Assembly (NCBI GenBank): GCA_003132085.1
Contig: PKWO01000576.1
Location: forward strand, 5,239-11,012
DNA: 5,774 nucleotides
Direction of reading: 5' to 3'
Origin: Oxalobacteraceae bacterium
Lineage (GTDB): Bacteria > Pseudomonadota > Gammaproteobacteria > Burkholderiales > Burkholderiaceae_D
In this document: in pieces, positions 1-5,564 of the stretch
How positions within the stretch are numbered: the first letter of the stretch is position 1
How the letters are laid out: every line of letters starts with the position of its first letter
Notes under the pieces: model-generated
The model's database searches: none
The model's input: the letters and a program-made list of their open reading frames with translations, nothing else
Told to the model about the DNA's origin: nothing
Translations under genes and position numbers: made by a program

Positions 1-2552
1 AGCTTGATCGCAATCGTGATCCGGCTCCATAGCGACGTGGCGCGGCCCGCCGCGGTTTCGCCCAGCTTGGCAACCACCTCCTTCATGAACGCTTCCGAAC
101 CTTCCGGATAATCGTACGAGCGTTTGACCGCAGCCCATATCTCCGACACCAGCCGGTTGCCGGTGCGTTTCATCACGGCGACATCGCGCAGCAGCTTGGC
201 GTAGGCATCGTCGCCCATCATCCTTTGCAAGCCGTGGTGCTCGCCGATTTCATGGATCACATCGCGCACGATCTGGCTGCGCGATTGGTTGTCGGCAATG
301 AGGTAGCCGGTTCCCTTCCAGTACACGCCGCCCTCGCTGCCGTCCATGCCGGCGCGCGCGCCTGCCGGAAGATCATTGAACGATTGGACGATCTTGAGAA
401 TCCCGCTGTCTCGCAGATTCAGGAAACCCTTGCCGAACTTGGCGTGCAGGATGTTTGAGGCGCCAGAAACGGAAAGACCGGCGCTTGGCCGGTCTTCGCT
501 GATAGATTTGCGGATTTGCGGCGAATCTACTATATTTGTCGTTGCATCCTCCGGAAGCGCTCTGGAGGTAGGACGAAGGGGCTTCGCCATTGACGGAGCA
601 TTAGTCGTCCGGGGATACTTACTCATACCCTGACGCGAAGCAATCGGGCCATCGACGATGCCGCCCTGCCCCGACCACCCATCTTCAGGATTTTTCCCGA
701 GCCGCAGGTTTTCTGCGCCGGCCTCCTGGCGAGCGGCAATATCGCGATGGACTTGCGCCAGCCGTTCAGCGGCGGCCATGCGCTCCGCGACGGTGCGCGC
801 CTCCTGCCTTTGTCGTTGGGCATCCGCTAAGGCTGCGTCGCCATCGCGGTCTGCATCGGATGCGCCAGCAGGTTTGGATTCAACCGGCGTTTCAGTTTCA
901 TCAGAACTGCCTTTCGGCATCGCATCGATACTTTCGCCATCGACCGCATGAGCGCCAGTTTCCTGGCCTAGTCTGTTGCGCTCATAGTTTATATCCCTTT
1001 CACCAAATCCGGTTGAACGGGCGCCTGCCTCAGTATCGACAGGCTGGCCAGGTAGATCGTTAAGGTCAGCGCCGATGCGCAGCTGCTGCGCATCGGCGTG
1101 ACGTGCAACAGCCGCATCGTCCGTGACGTCCAGAGATTGCGCGTTGATGGCCTGCGTCTTGTCCAGATTGACGCCGTAGCCGCGCGCCAGCAGATCCGGA
1201 TCATGGAGATTCGAGGCGAGGAAATTACGCTCTGCCTGTTCTGCATCGGAAAGGATTTGCGGCTGCTCGCCGGGAATCGCCACCGGCTTGCCGTCATGCA
1301 TGGCGACAGTGTTCTCCGTGCCAACCGCTTTCCGGTCGAGCTCGGCCAGACGCGCCTGCGCGCCATTGGTCAGTTGATCCGGCGTCAGGGTCGGCGGTTG
1401 CGCGTTGTCGGACGTTGCCTCGGTTGGCGATGCGGGCGGTTTTACAGCGTAGCCAAGCACTTTGTCATTCCCGGCGCTCGCATCGAACGTCTTGGAAGTG
1501 ACCGGGATGACGCTTGCATCGTCTATGGCGTTCGCATCGATGAACGCGTTCGCCGCGTCCGCCGACGAGAACAAGGACCCGTTTTTGTGCGCCAACGCCG
1601 CGGAGCCATCGGCAAATACGGTGGGCGCTACCGGCAATGCGTTTCGGTTCGCGAACTCCATCGCCGCGTGCGGGACGGCCATCAGCGCGCCGGTCAGCAG
1701 GTCGGCGGCGGTTGGCATCGGCTCGTATTTCTTGCCTGCGCTTTCCCCGGTAAATTGGTCGGCGGCCCAGTCGAGGAGTGTTCCGGCCGGTTTGAAGGCG
1801 GCCATCGTGGCGGCGCCTTGCGCGGACCGCGCAACCACCTGCCTAAGCGTATCCGCGGCTGCCGGGACGAACGCGCCGCCGATAACGGGGATTTTTGGCA
1901 GTAACGCATTTCCGGCACGGCCGATGTATTCACCGAGAATGGAATTGAGCACCGCTTGACTGCCTGCTTTCAATTGCGCGTTGGCTAAACTGCTTCCGCT
2001 ATCAATCGCACCTTTACCGGCATCCCATCCGCCTTGCGCCGCAAACGCAGGTAGCGCCACCTCCGGTGCAACCAACGATGCGGCGATTGCCGGGGCCATG
2101 TGGGCGAGGCTCTGGGCCACTTGCCCCAACGTCGTCTGCGCTTGATAGCTAGGGCTCGCGGTCTCGGCGCGCTGGTCGCGTTGGAATGCGTCGACAATAC
2201 TTCGATCTATTGCGTCGTTCGCGCTATCGGAAAGAACGCCAACCTGGTTCAAGCGGCCGGCCGCCGCACCGACCAGCGAACGCCCAAGCTCCCCGGCACT
2301 TACGCCAAGCCGTCCGAATTCAGCCGGCACCGCCTTGCCGGCATCGGTCAACGCGTTCATTGCAGACGCGATGATGCCATCGCCGGCAGTCTTCTGCGAA
2401 GTCAGGAATCCAACGATCTCCGACGGCGAGTAGCCGGCTCGTTGCGCGCCGGCTGCGTCAAATCCGGCAGCATCTGGGTTGGCAGCAAGGAAATCGCTTA
2501 TCTCATCGTCCGAGTACCCGGCACCTTTTGCGCCAGCAACGTCGAATGCCAT
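1..2552 (-). CDS. Giant phage polyvalent-type virion protein with zincin-like metallopeptidase domain (5' part, C-terminus outside window)
   Basis: The frame starts at the ATG at 2552 and stays open for 850 codons to the window edge, so the protein is partial at its C-terminus. The ATG overlaps the previous stop by one base (TAATG) and has GGGAG nine bases upstream. Residues 3-22 and 31-50 are two copies of an FDxAGAxxAGYSxxEIxxFL repeat, a style seen at the N-termini of large phage virion proteins. Residues about 145-300 are Ala/Gly-rich and hydrophobic, possibly membrane-interacting. Residues 375-690 are mostly polar linker, with a charged, probably coiled-coil helix at about 575-615. Residues about 695-850 resemble the zincin-like peptidase domain of phage polyvalent proteins: a short strand-rich lead-in (FGKGF, GYLIADN), then HEIGEHHG at 767-774 (HExGxHxG). 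H767 and H772 are the likely metal ligands, E768 the catalytic base, and E825 a candidate third ligand. It is inferred to be packaged and ejected with the DNA. The fold assignment rests on motif recognition only; more domains probably lie beyond base 1. Confidence 0.82.
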   Translation of the reverse strand, partial: MAFDVAGAKGAGYSDDEISDFLAANPDAAGFDAAGAQRAGYSPSEIVGFLTSQKTAGDGIIASAMNALTDAGKAVPAEFGRLGVSAGELGRSLVGAAAGRLNQVGVLSDSANDAIDRSIVDAFQRDQRAETASPSYQAQTTLGQVAQSLAHMAPAIAASLVAPEVALPAFAAQGGWDAGKGAIDSGSSLANAQLKAGSQAVLNSILGEYIGRAGNALLPKIPVIGGAFVPAAADTLRQVVARSAQGAATMAAFKPAGTLLDWAADQFTGESAGKKYEPMPTAADLLTGALMAVPHAAMEFANRNALPVAPTVFADGSAALAHKNGSLFSSADAANAFIDANAIDDASVIPVTSKTFDASAGNDKVLGYAVKPPASPTEATSDNAQPPTLTPDQLTNGAQARLAELDRKAVGTENTVAMHDGKPVAIPGEQPQILSDAEQAERNFLASNLHDPDLLARGYGVNLDKTQAINAQSLDVTDDAAVARHADAQQLRIGADLNDLPGQPVDTEAGARSTGFGERDINYERNRLGQETGAHAVDGESIDAMPKGSSDETETPVESKPAGASDADRDGDAALADAQRQRQEARTVAERMAAAERLAQVHRDIAARQEAGAENLRLGKNPEDGWSGQGGIVDGPIASRQGMSKYPRTTNAPSMAKPLRPTSRALPEDATTNIVDSPQIRKSISEDRPSAGLSVSGASNILHAKFGKGFLNLRDSGILKIVQSFNDLPAGARAGMDGSEGGVYWKGTGYLIADNQSRSQIVRDVIHEIGEHHGLQRMMGDDAYAKLLRDVAVMKRTGNRLVSEIWAAVKRSYDYPEGSEAFMKEVVAKLGETAAGRATSLWSRITIAIK
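231..254 (-). other. Metal-binding motif HExGxHxG within the giant protein
   Basis: These codons specify HEIGEHHG, residues 767-774. The spacing is H-E-x-x-x-H rather than the classical HExxH, and the following HG fits the HExGxHxG form I know from large phage proteins. All expected ligand residues are intact, which argues for an active rather than decayed domain. The metal and the peptidase activity are inferred from family knowledge. Confidence 0.65.
2403..2546 (-). repeat. Two N-terminal AGYS protein repeats in the giant protein
   Basis: Residues 3-22 and 31-50 align without gaps at a 28-residue period. Both copies share F-D-x-A-G-A-x-x-A-G-Y-S-x-x-E-I-x-x-F-L. The underlying DNA has diverged, so this is a protein-level repeat under selection rather than a recent duplication. 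Similar AGYS..EI units occur at the start of other large phage virion proteins, where they may act as a docking or packaging element; that role is inferred. Confidence 0.8.
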
Positions 2553-3343
2553 TATTTTGTGCTCCCGAAGCTCGCAAGGGGCGGTCGCGGTTGCGGCCTT
2601 TCAAGCAACACATCCGCTATCTGCTGCTTGGTGAACAGCGCCGGGTGCGCGTCCATGTAGGCGATTTTCTGCAACACTGGAGACGCCGAACTACCGCTTC
2701 TGGCATAATTCGCCGCCGTCGCCGCCATCTGTTTGTCTTGATTTGCCGATGTCGCTGCAATTTGATTCTGCTGGAGCTGCGCCGCGGCGACTTGAGATTG
2801 AAGCTGCATCGCCTCCATGCGCTTATTCGCCGCGTCCTGTATTGCGCCCTGCAAAATGCCTTGCGGCCCAAGATCGGCGGTATTTTTCGCCGCCGCGAGG
2901 TAAGCCGCCGTCTGCTGATCCGAAGTGGGAGCATATTGCCGCACATCGGCAGCCGATAAGTCGGACATTGCCGGCGTGACGGTCGGCGTGCCGGCTGCGG
3001 CTGTGCCGTCGGGATTGACTTTCGCGTCTACCGGCACCCAGTCGTAGTCGGGATCGGCTTGGGCGTTCTGTATCGTCGCTTGCTGAAGCGCCGGAGCCAT
3101 CCCAGCTTGAATGCGCGCAGCCATCTGTTCGCGCTCGGCGTCGGCGGCCGCGTTCTTTTGATATAGCATGCCAATTGCGTTTTTGTTCTCAAGATTTGCG
3201 GCGGATGTATGTTTCAACACGTCCAAGTCAGACTGCTGTTGCGCCAACGCTTGGGTATCCCACAATTTCTGATTTTGCTGAGCAACGGCCTGCCCCGCAT
3301 CGCCCAAGCCGCCCATCGCCCCCATGATGATTCCAACGCCCAT
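2552..3343 (-). CDS. Ala/Gln-rich helical phage protein, probable internal virion protein
   Basis: This 263-residue protein is not assigned to a named family. The frame is open further upstream, but that extension only overlaps the preceding gene in another frame and is very Arg-rich. The ATG at 3343 is preferred because it overlaps the upstream TAA by one base (TAATG) and has GGGAG seven bases before it. Residues 1-18 are glycine-rich and hydrophobic (MGVGIIMGAMGGLG). Residues 20-95 and 145-215 are Ala/Gln-rich, almost Cys-free and probably long helices or coiled coils (e.g. AAAQLQQNQIAA). Residues 97-130 form a Pro/Gly/Thr-containing linker. The C-terminus (about 222-263) contains a more ordered-looking segment (SPVLQKIAYMDAHPALF) and a proline-rich tail. 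Its position just before the giant gene, and its composition, suggest a core or ejection partner similar in role to T7 gp14 or gp15. That role is inferred from context. Confidence 0.82.
   Translation of the reverse strand: MGVGIIMGAMGGLGDAGQAVAQQNQKLWDTQALAQQQSDLDVLKHTSAANLENKNAIGMLYQKNAAADAEREQMAARIQAGMAPALQQATIQNAQADPDYDWVPVDAKVNPDGTAAAGTPTVTPAMSDLSAADVRQYAPTSDQQTAAYLAAAKNTADLGPQGILQGAIQDAANKRMEAMQLQSQVAAAQLQQNQIAATSANQDKQMAATAANYARSGSSASPVLQKIAYMDAHPALFTKQQIADVLLERPQPRPPLASFGSTK
2562..2566 (-). promoter_or_regulatory. Ribosome-binding site of the giant gene
   Basis: GGGAG on the minus strand lies nine bases before the ATG at 2552, inside the last codons of the upstream gene. With the TAATG overlap it supports this start and suggests translational coupling. 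Confidence 0.6.
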
Positions 3344-3906
3344 TATCGCGCTCCCATTGCGTTGCCTACTATGCCGCCGGCCGCCGGCGCTACCGGCAGC
3401 TGTTGGGTACCTTGTTGGGTACCTTGTTGGGTACCTTGCTGCGCGCCTGCCTGGCGTGTGTGCGCGTGGTGCATGCCTTGGGCGATGACCTCGTGCATTT
3501 TGTGCCGCGATATGCCGAGCAACTGCAGCACGAAAGCAGCGACGTCCTGCGTGGCCTGCGCGAGCAACTGCGGCGTAATCTGCGCCCCGGATGCCTTGGA
3601 TAAGTAATCCAGTCCATCGCACATGAAAATCATTGCGGCGGGGACCATGATCGCGACCGGCATCGTGCCCCGGCTTTGCTTGTATAGCACGCCCACCAGC
3701 TTCGCCGCGCCTTCGGCGACGTTTTGCGCGGGGTCGCCCGGCTTGGTCAGCTGTTGAAGCATCATCTGGTGCGACTGCGGCGAATACATGATCGTCAAGC
3801 CAGCCATGACCGTGCGCCGGAACGCCATTTGCATCGCTTGCGGAACCCTGGCCTGCACCGCTTGCGCGGTCTGCTGCAGCAGCGGATTAACTGTTTTTCC
3901 AAGCAT
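3343..3906 (-). CDS. Phage virion-cluster protein with hydrophobic segment and Gln-Gly-Thr-Gln repeat
   Basis: I do not recognise the family of this 187-residue protein. Residues 1-55 are helical and Gln/Met-rich (LLQQTAQAVQARVPQAM). Residues 62-100 hold a strongly hydrophobic stretch (TMPVAIMVPAAMIFM, 81-95) that could cross a membrane or pack in a protein core. Residues 104-145 are again helical and end in a His-rich patch (MHHAH). Residues 155-170 are a low-complexity QQGT run encoded by a 12-bp tandem repeat, followed by a Pro/Ala/Gly-rich tail. The start at 3906 lies two bases after the previous stop with AGGAG six bases upstream; the stop overlaps the next ATG. Its place between the Gly-rich protein and the coiled-coil protein suggests a small internal or tail-associated virion component. 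A membrane-active role in DNA ejection is possible but unproven. Confidence 0.83.
   Translation of the reverse strand: MLGKTVNPLLQQTAQAVQARVPQAMQMAFRRTVMAGLTIMYSPQSHQMMLQQLTKPGDPAQNVAEGAAKLVGVLYKQSRGTMPVAIMVPAAMIFMCDGLDYLSKASGAQITPQLLAQATQDVAAFVLQLLGISRHKMHEVIAQGMHHAHTRQAGAQQGTQQGTQQGTQQLPVAPAAGGIVGNAMGAR
3351..3355 (-). promoter_or_regulatory. Ribosome-binding site deciding the start of the 263-residue protein
   Basis: GGGAG on the minus strand lies seven bases before the ATG at 3343. It supports choosing this start over upstream in-frame starts, which would fall inside the 187-residue gene and have no comparable site. Confidence 0.6.
3401..3436. repeat. Triplicate 12-bp tandem repeat inside the 187-residue gene
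   Basis: The unit TGTTGGGTACCT occurs three times without mismatch on the plus strand, followed by a diverged partial unit (TGCTG). The period is a multiple of three, so unit gain or loss keeps the frame and changes only the number of GTQQ blocks. Each unit contains one GGTACC palindrome. Perfect identity implies recent expansion by slippage. Confidence 0.95.
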
Positions 3907-3908
3907 GC

Positions 3909-5072
3909 TCAGCTCCTGGTCGTGTTATTTGCATTCTTGCGCGCGGTGTTGATGATGCCGCCCGAGGCTACCTGTGAATTGGCATTCGCTTGCTTTTGCC
4001 GGTTGATGGCGAGCTGGCCCAGCCCAAGTTGATACTGGCGGTTGGCCTCGTATGCCCTACCGGCACCTGACAGCATGCCGGAACCAAGTTGCCCGAACAT
4101 GTTTGCCATATGCGGGTTTGACTCGACCCAGCTTGTCACGCCATCGAAGAAGCCATTTCCAGGAACCTTATTAGCCGCTTGCCCAACCTGCGCGGTGCTG
4201 CCATCCGCGCCAGCATAAGTCCCGGTTGCATCGTTGAACGAGTTACCTGAAACGCCAGGTTGGTTGACGCCGGGTATCAGCGTGCCGGGCGCCGTCAAGT
4301 TCGCGTTAGCCGCCTCTATCGTCGCGGTTGGCTGGTTATCCAGCGCAAATGCGGAGTTCCCGGCGAGCGACGAATTGCCGGATGGAATAGTGCTTGCGGC
4401 GCCTTGACCAGCAGGCGTGCCAGTTGCAGCGGTTGGCGTAGCGGCCTGCGCAGAAGGATTTGCCATGCCGTTGTAGGCCGACGCATCGGACGGCGACATA
4501 GAGGCGGGCGGTGAAATCGGCAATCCAGGCACCGACAAGCTTGGATCAGTGCCGGTGCCGGCGCCATACGCCGTGTCGTTGTAAGACCCGAACCCCGGTT
4601 GATAATTCTCTGTGGACGGAAAATCCGCCATCGCCGCGCTTGCCGGTGTTTCGCCGGGCGATAGTCCAACGTAATTTCCCGTAAGCAACCCATTTGCGGG
4701 ATCGGCATTCGCCGCATCTGCACCGGTTCCGGTAATTCCCGTTCCATCAAGCGAACTATTCAAATTTTGTAGATTTTGCGTTTCGGCCGCAGATTGATCC
4801 GGGCCGCTGATCCATGCGTTATTTGCCGCAGCGTCCGTCGTGTCTGCGGCAACGGCGGTAGCGGCGGCATCGGCGCCCGCGCTCATCGCGCGGCTTGCCA
4901 ATGCACCCACACCACCCGCCAGGCCCATCACGCCGCCCACTTTCGTCAGCGTTGAATTCCCGGTAACCGCCCCGACCACAGACATGGCGGTGCCAACTTC
5001 GCCCACGGCGGCGGCCACGGTAGCAAAATCGGCCGCCCCATTAACTACCGCAGCAACAGCAGTAAAAGCCAT
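3909..5072 (-). CDS. Gly/Ala/Asn-rich phage virion protein with glycine-zipper N-terminus
   Basis: This 387-residue protein has three parts. Residues 1-62 are hydrophobic and small-residue-rich, with regularly spaced glycines (VGEVGTAMSVVGAVTG and KVGGVMGLAGGVGALAS), like glycine-zipper segments of phage internal proteins. Residues 65-305 are low in complexity, dominated by Ala, Gly, Asn, Ser, Thr and Pro, and probably disordered. Residues 308-387 look ordered and helical (FFDGVTSWVESNP, then GRAYEANRQYQLGLGQ), ending in a basic Asn-rich tail. The ATG at 5072 is supported by AAGGGG five bases upstream. Similar arrangements are common in podoviral late operons, in proteins of unknown detail thought to be internal or tail-associated. 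The glycine-zipper segment suggests membrane insertion or self-assembly; this is inferred. No catalytic motif is visible. Confidence 0.83.
   Translation of the reverse strand: MAFTAVAAVVNGAADFATVAAAVGEVGTAMSVVGAVTGNSTLTKVGGVMGLAGGVGALASRAMSAGADAAATAVAADTTDAAANNAWISGPDQSAAETQNLQNLNSSLDGTGITGTGADAANADPANGLLTGNYVGLSPGETPASAAMADFPSTENYQPGFGSYNDTAYGAGTGTDPSLSVPGLPISPPASMSPSDASAYNGMANPSAQAATPTAATGTPAGQGAASTIPSGNSSLAGNSAFALDNQPTATIEAANANLTAPGTLIPGVNQPGVSGNSFNDATGTYAGADGSTAQVGQAANKVPGNGFFDGVTSWVESNPHMANMFGQLGSGMLSGAGRAYEANRQYQLGLGQLAINRQKQANANSQVASGGIINTARKNANNTTRS
3913..3917 (-). promoter_or_regulatory. Ribosome-binding site of the 187-residue gene
   Basis: AGGAG on the minus strand lies six bases before the ATG at 3906 and just before the upstream TGA. 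Sequence and spacing are near ideal. Confidence 0.7.
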
Positions 5073-5077
5073 CTCAT

Positions 5078-5083
5078 CCCCTT
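5078..5083 (-). promoter_or_regulatory. Ribosome-binding site of the Gly/Ala-rich protein
   Basis: AAGGGG on the minus strand lies five bases before the ATG at 5072 and overlaps the TAA stop of the acetyltransferase gene. It supports this start. Confidence 0.65.
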
Positions 5084-5564
5084 ATAATATTTTTCCAACC
5101 ATCACTTCTTCATCGGCATAGCCGAGCCGATGCAGAATGGGGCGAAAATCCTTTGAACATTTAACGTGCCAGGTGATCTTGTCGACCCCTTGCGCCTTTA
5201 ATTGCTGTTCGGAAAACCTGATCAGCTTGATGCCGGCCGACCCCTTGCGATAGTCCGGATGCAGGAAAAGAACGTCATTCGATGCGACCAGCGTGTCCGC
5301 ATAGTGAATGTGATTCTGTAAAAAAAACGCGCTGTAACCGACCAGCTTTCCCACCTGAGCGCCATAGGGCGGGAGTGTTTCCTCGTCGTCGCGTGCGGTG
5401 AACAGGGCGATGGAGCCCTGCTTCTCCAGCGCCGCGTAACGCTCCCAAACCGGATCAAGCGCAATCCGGTCCTTATGCAGTGTCAATTCCTGATAGTGCA
5501 GCTTGAGAAGCGGCGCAGCGTCTTCCATGAAATCGAACAGGATTTCGCGCCGAAACAAGATCAT
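5082..5564 (-). CDS. Phage GNAT-family N-acetyltransferase
   Basis: This 160-residue protein fits the single-domain GNAT fold, which transfers an acetyl group from acetyl-CoA to an amine. Residues 74-83 (LVGYSAFFLQ) match strand beta4. NDVLFLHPDYRKGSAG at 96-111 matches beta4-beta5 and the acetyl-CoA pyrophosphate loop; YRKGSAG corresponds to R/Q-x-x-G-x-G/A with Ser in place of the first Gly. GIKLIRFSEQQLKAQG gives the following helix, and RPILHRLGYADEE at 141-153 the usual C-terminal motif. Length is normal for the family. An acidic, Pro-containing loop at 59-70 precedes the core strands. ATG 5564 overlaps the upstream TGA as ATGA and no convincing Shine-Dalgarno precedes it, so reinitiation is likely; a start at Met13 is possible. 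Closely similar small GNATs occur in virion gene clusters of tailed phages, including podoviruses. The substrate is unknown: a virion protein or an injected host-directed target are both possible. Confidence 0.9.
   Translation of the reverse strand: MILFRREILFDFMEDAAPLLKLHYQELTLHKDRIALDPVWERYAALEKQGSIALFTARDDEETLPPYGAQVGKLVGYSAFFLQNHIHYADTLVASNDVLFLHPDYRKGSAGIKLIRFSEQQLKAQGVDKITWHVKCSKDFRPILHRLGYADEEVMVGKIL
5320..5327. repeat. Eight-A homopolymer in the acetyltransferase gene
   Basis: Eight consecutive A on the plus strand read as T8 in the coding sense (GCG TTT TTT TTA), encoding Ala-Phe-Phe-Leu at residues 79-82, in a core strand of the GNAT fold. It stands out in this G+C-rich sequence and could permit polymerase slippage. 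The frame is intact as given. Confidence 0.9.

Noticed and set aside
1098..1904. Plus-strand open frame of 268 codons.
   Set aside because: It lies wholly inside the giant minus-strand frame, is rich in Arg and Gly as expected for an antisense shadow of G+C-rich coding DNA, and has no ribosome-binding site or recognisable domain.
1462..1959. Plus-strand open frame of 165 codons, Ala-rich.
   Set aside because: It is antisense to the giant gene, and its Ala/Ser composition follows from the complementary codons. There is no start signal or family match.
2528..2959. Plus-strand open frame of 143 codons, very Arg-rich.
   Set aside because: It is a shadow of the Ala/Gln-rich minus-strand gene. 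Its arginine excess is typical of out-of-frame G+C-rich translation.
3373..3390. GCCGCCGGCCGCCGGCGC palindrome-like run, a possible hairpin or terminator.
   Set aside because: It lies inside a gene, encodes Ala/Pro/Gly, has no following T-run on either strand, and reflects codon bias.
3344..3622. Upstream extension of the 263-residue protein to a start at 3622.
   Set aside because: The extra 93 residues are Arg-rich, fully overlap the 187-residue gene in another frame and include the out-of-frame RYPT reading of the 12-bp repeat. The ATG at 3343 has a good ribosome-binding site.
5083..5088. Perfect TATAAT on the plus strand, and TATTAT on the minus strand, near the acetyltransferase stop.
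   Set aside because: No -35-like hexamer lies at proper spacing on either strand. The AT-rich patch is explained by the Lys-Ile-Leu-stop codons, and no plus-strand gene follows.
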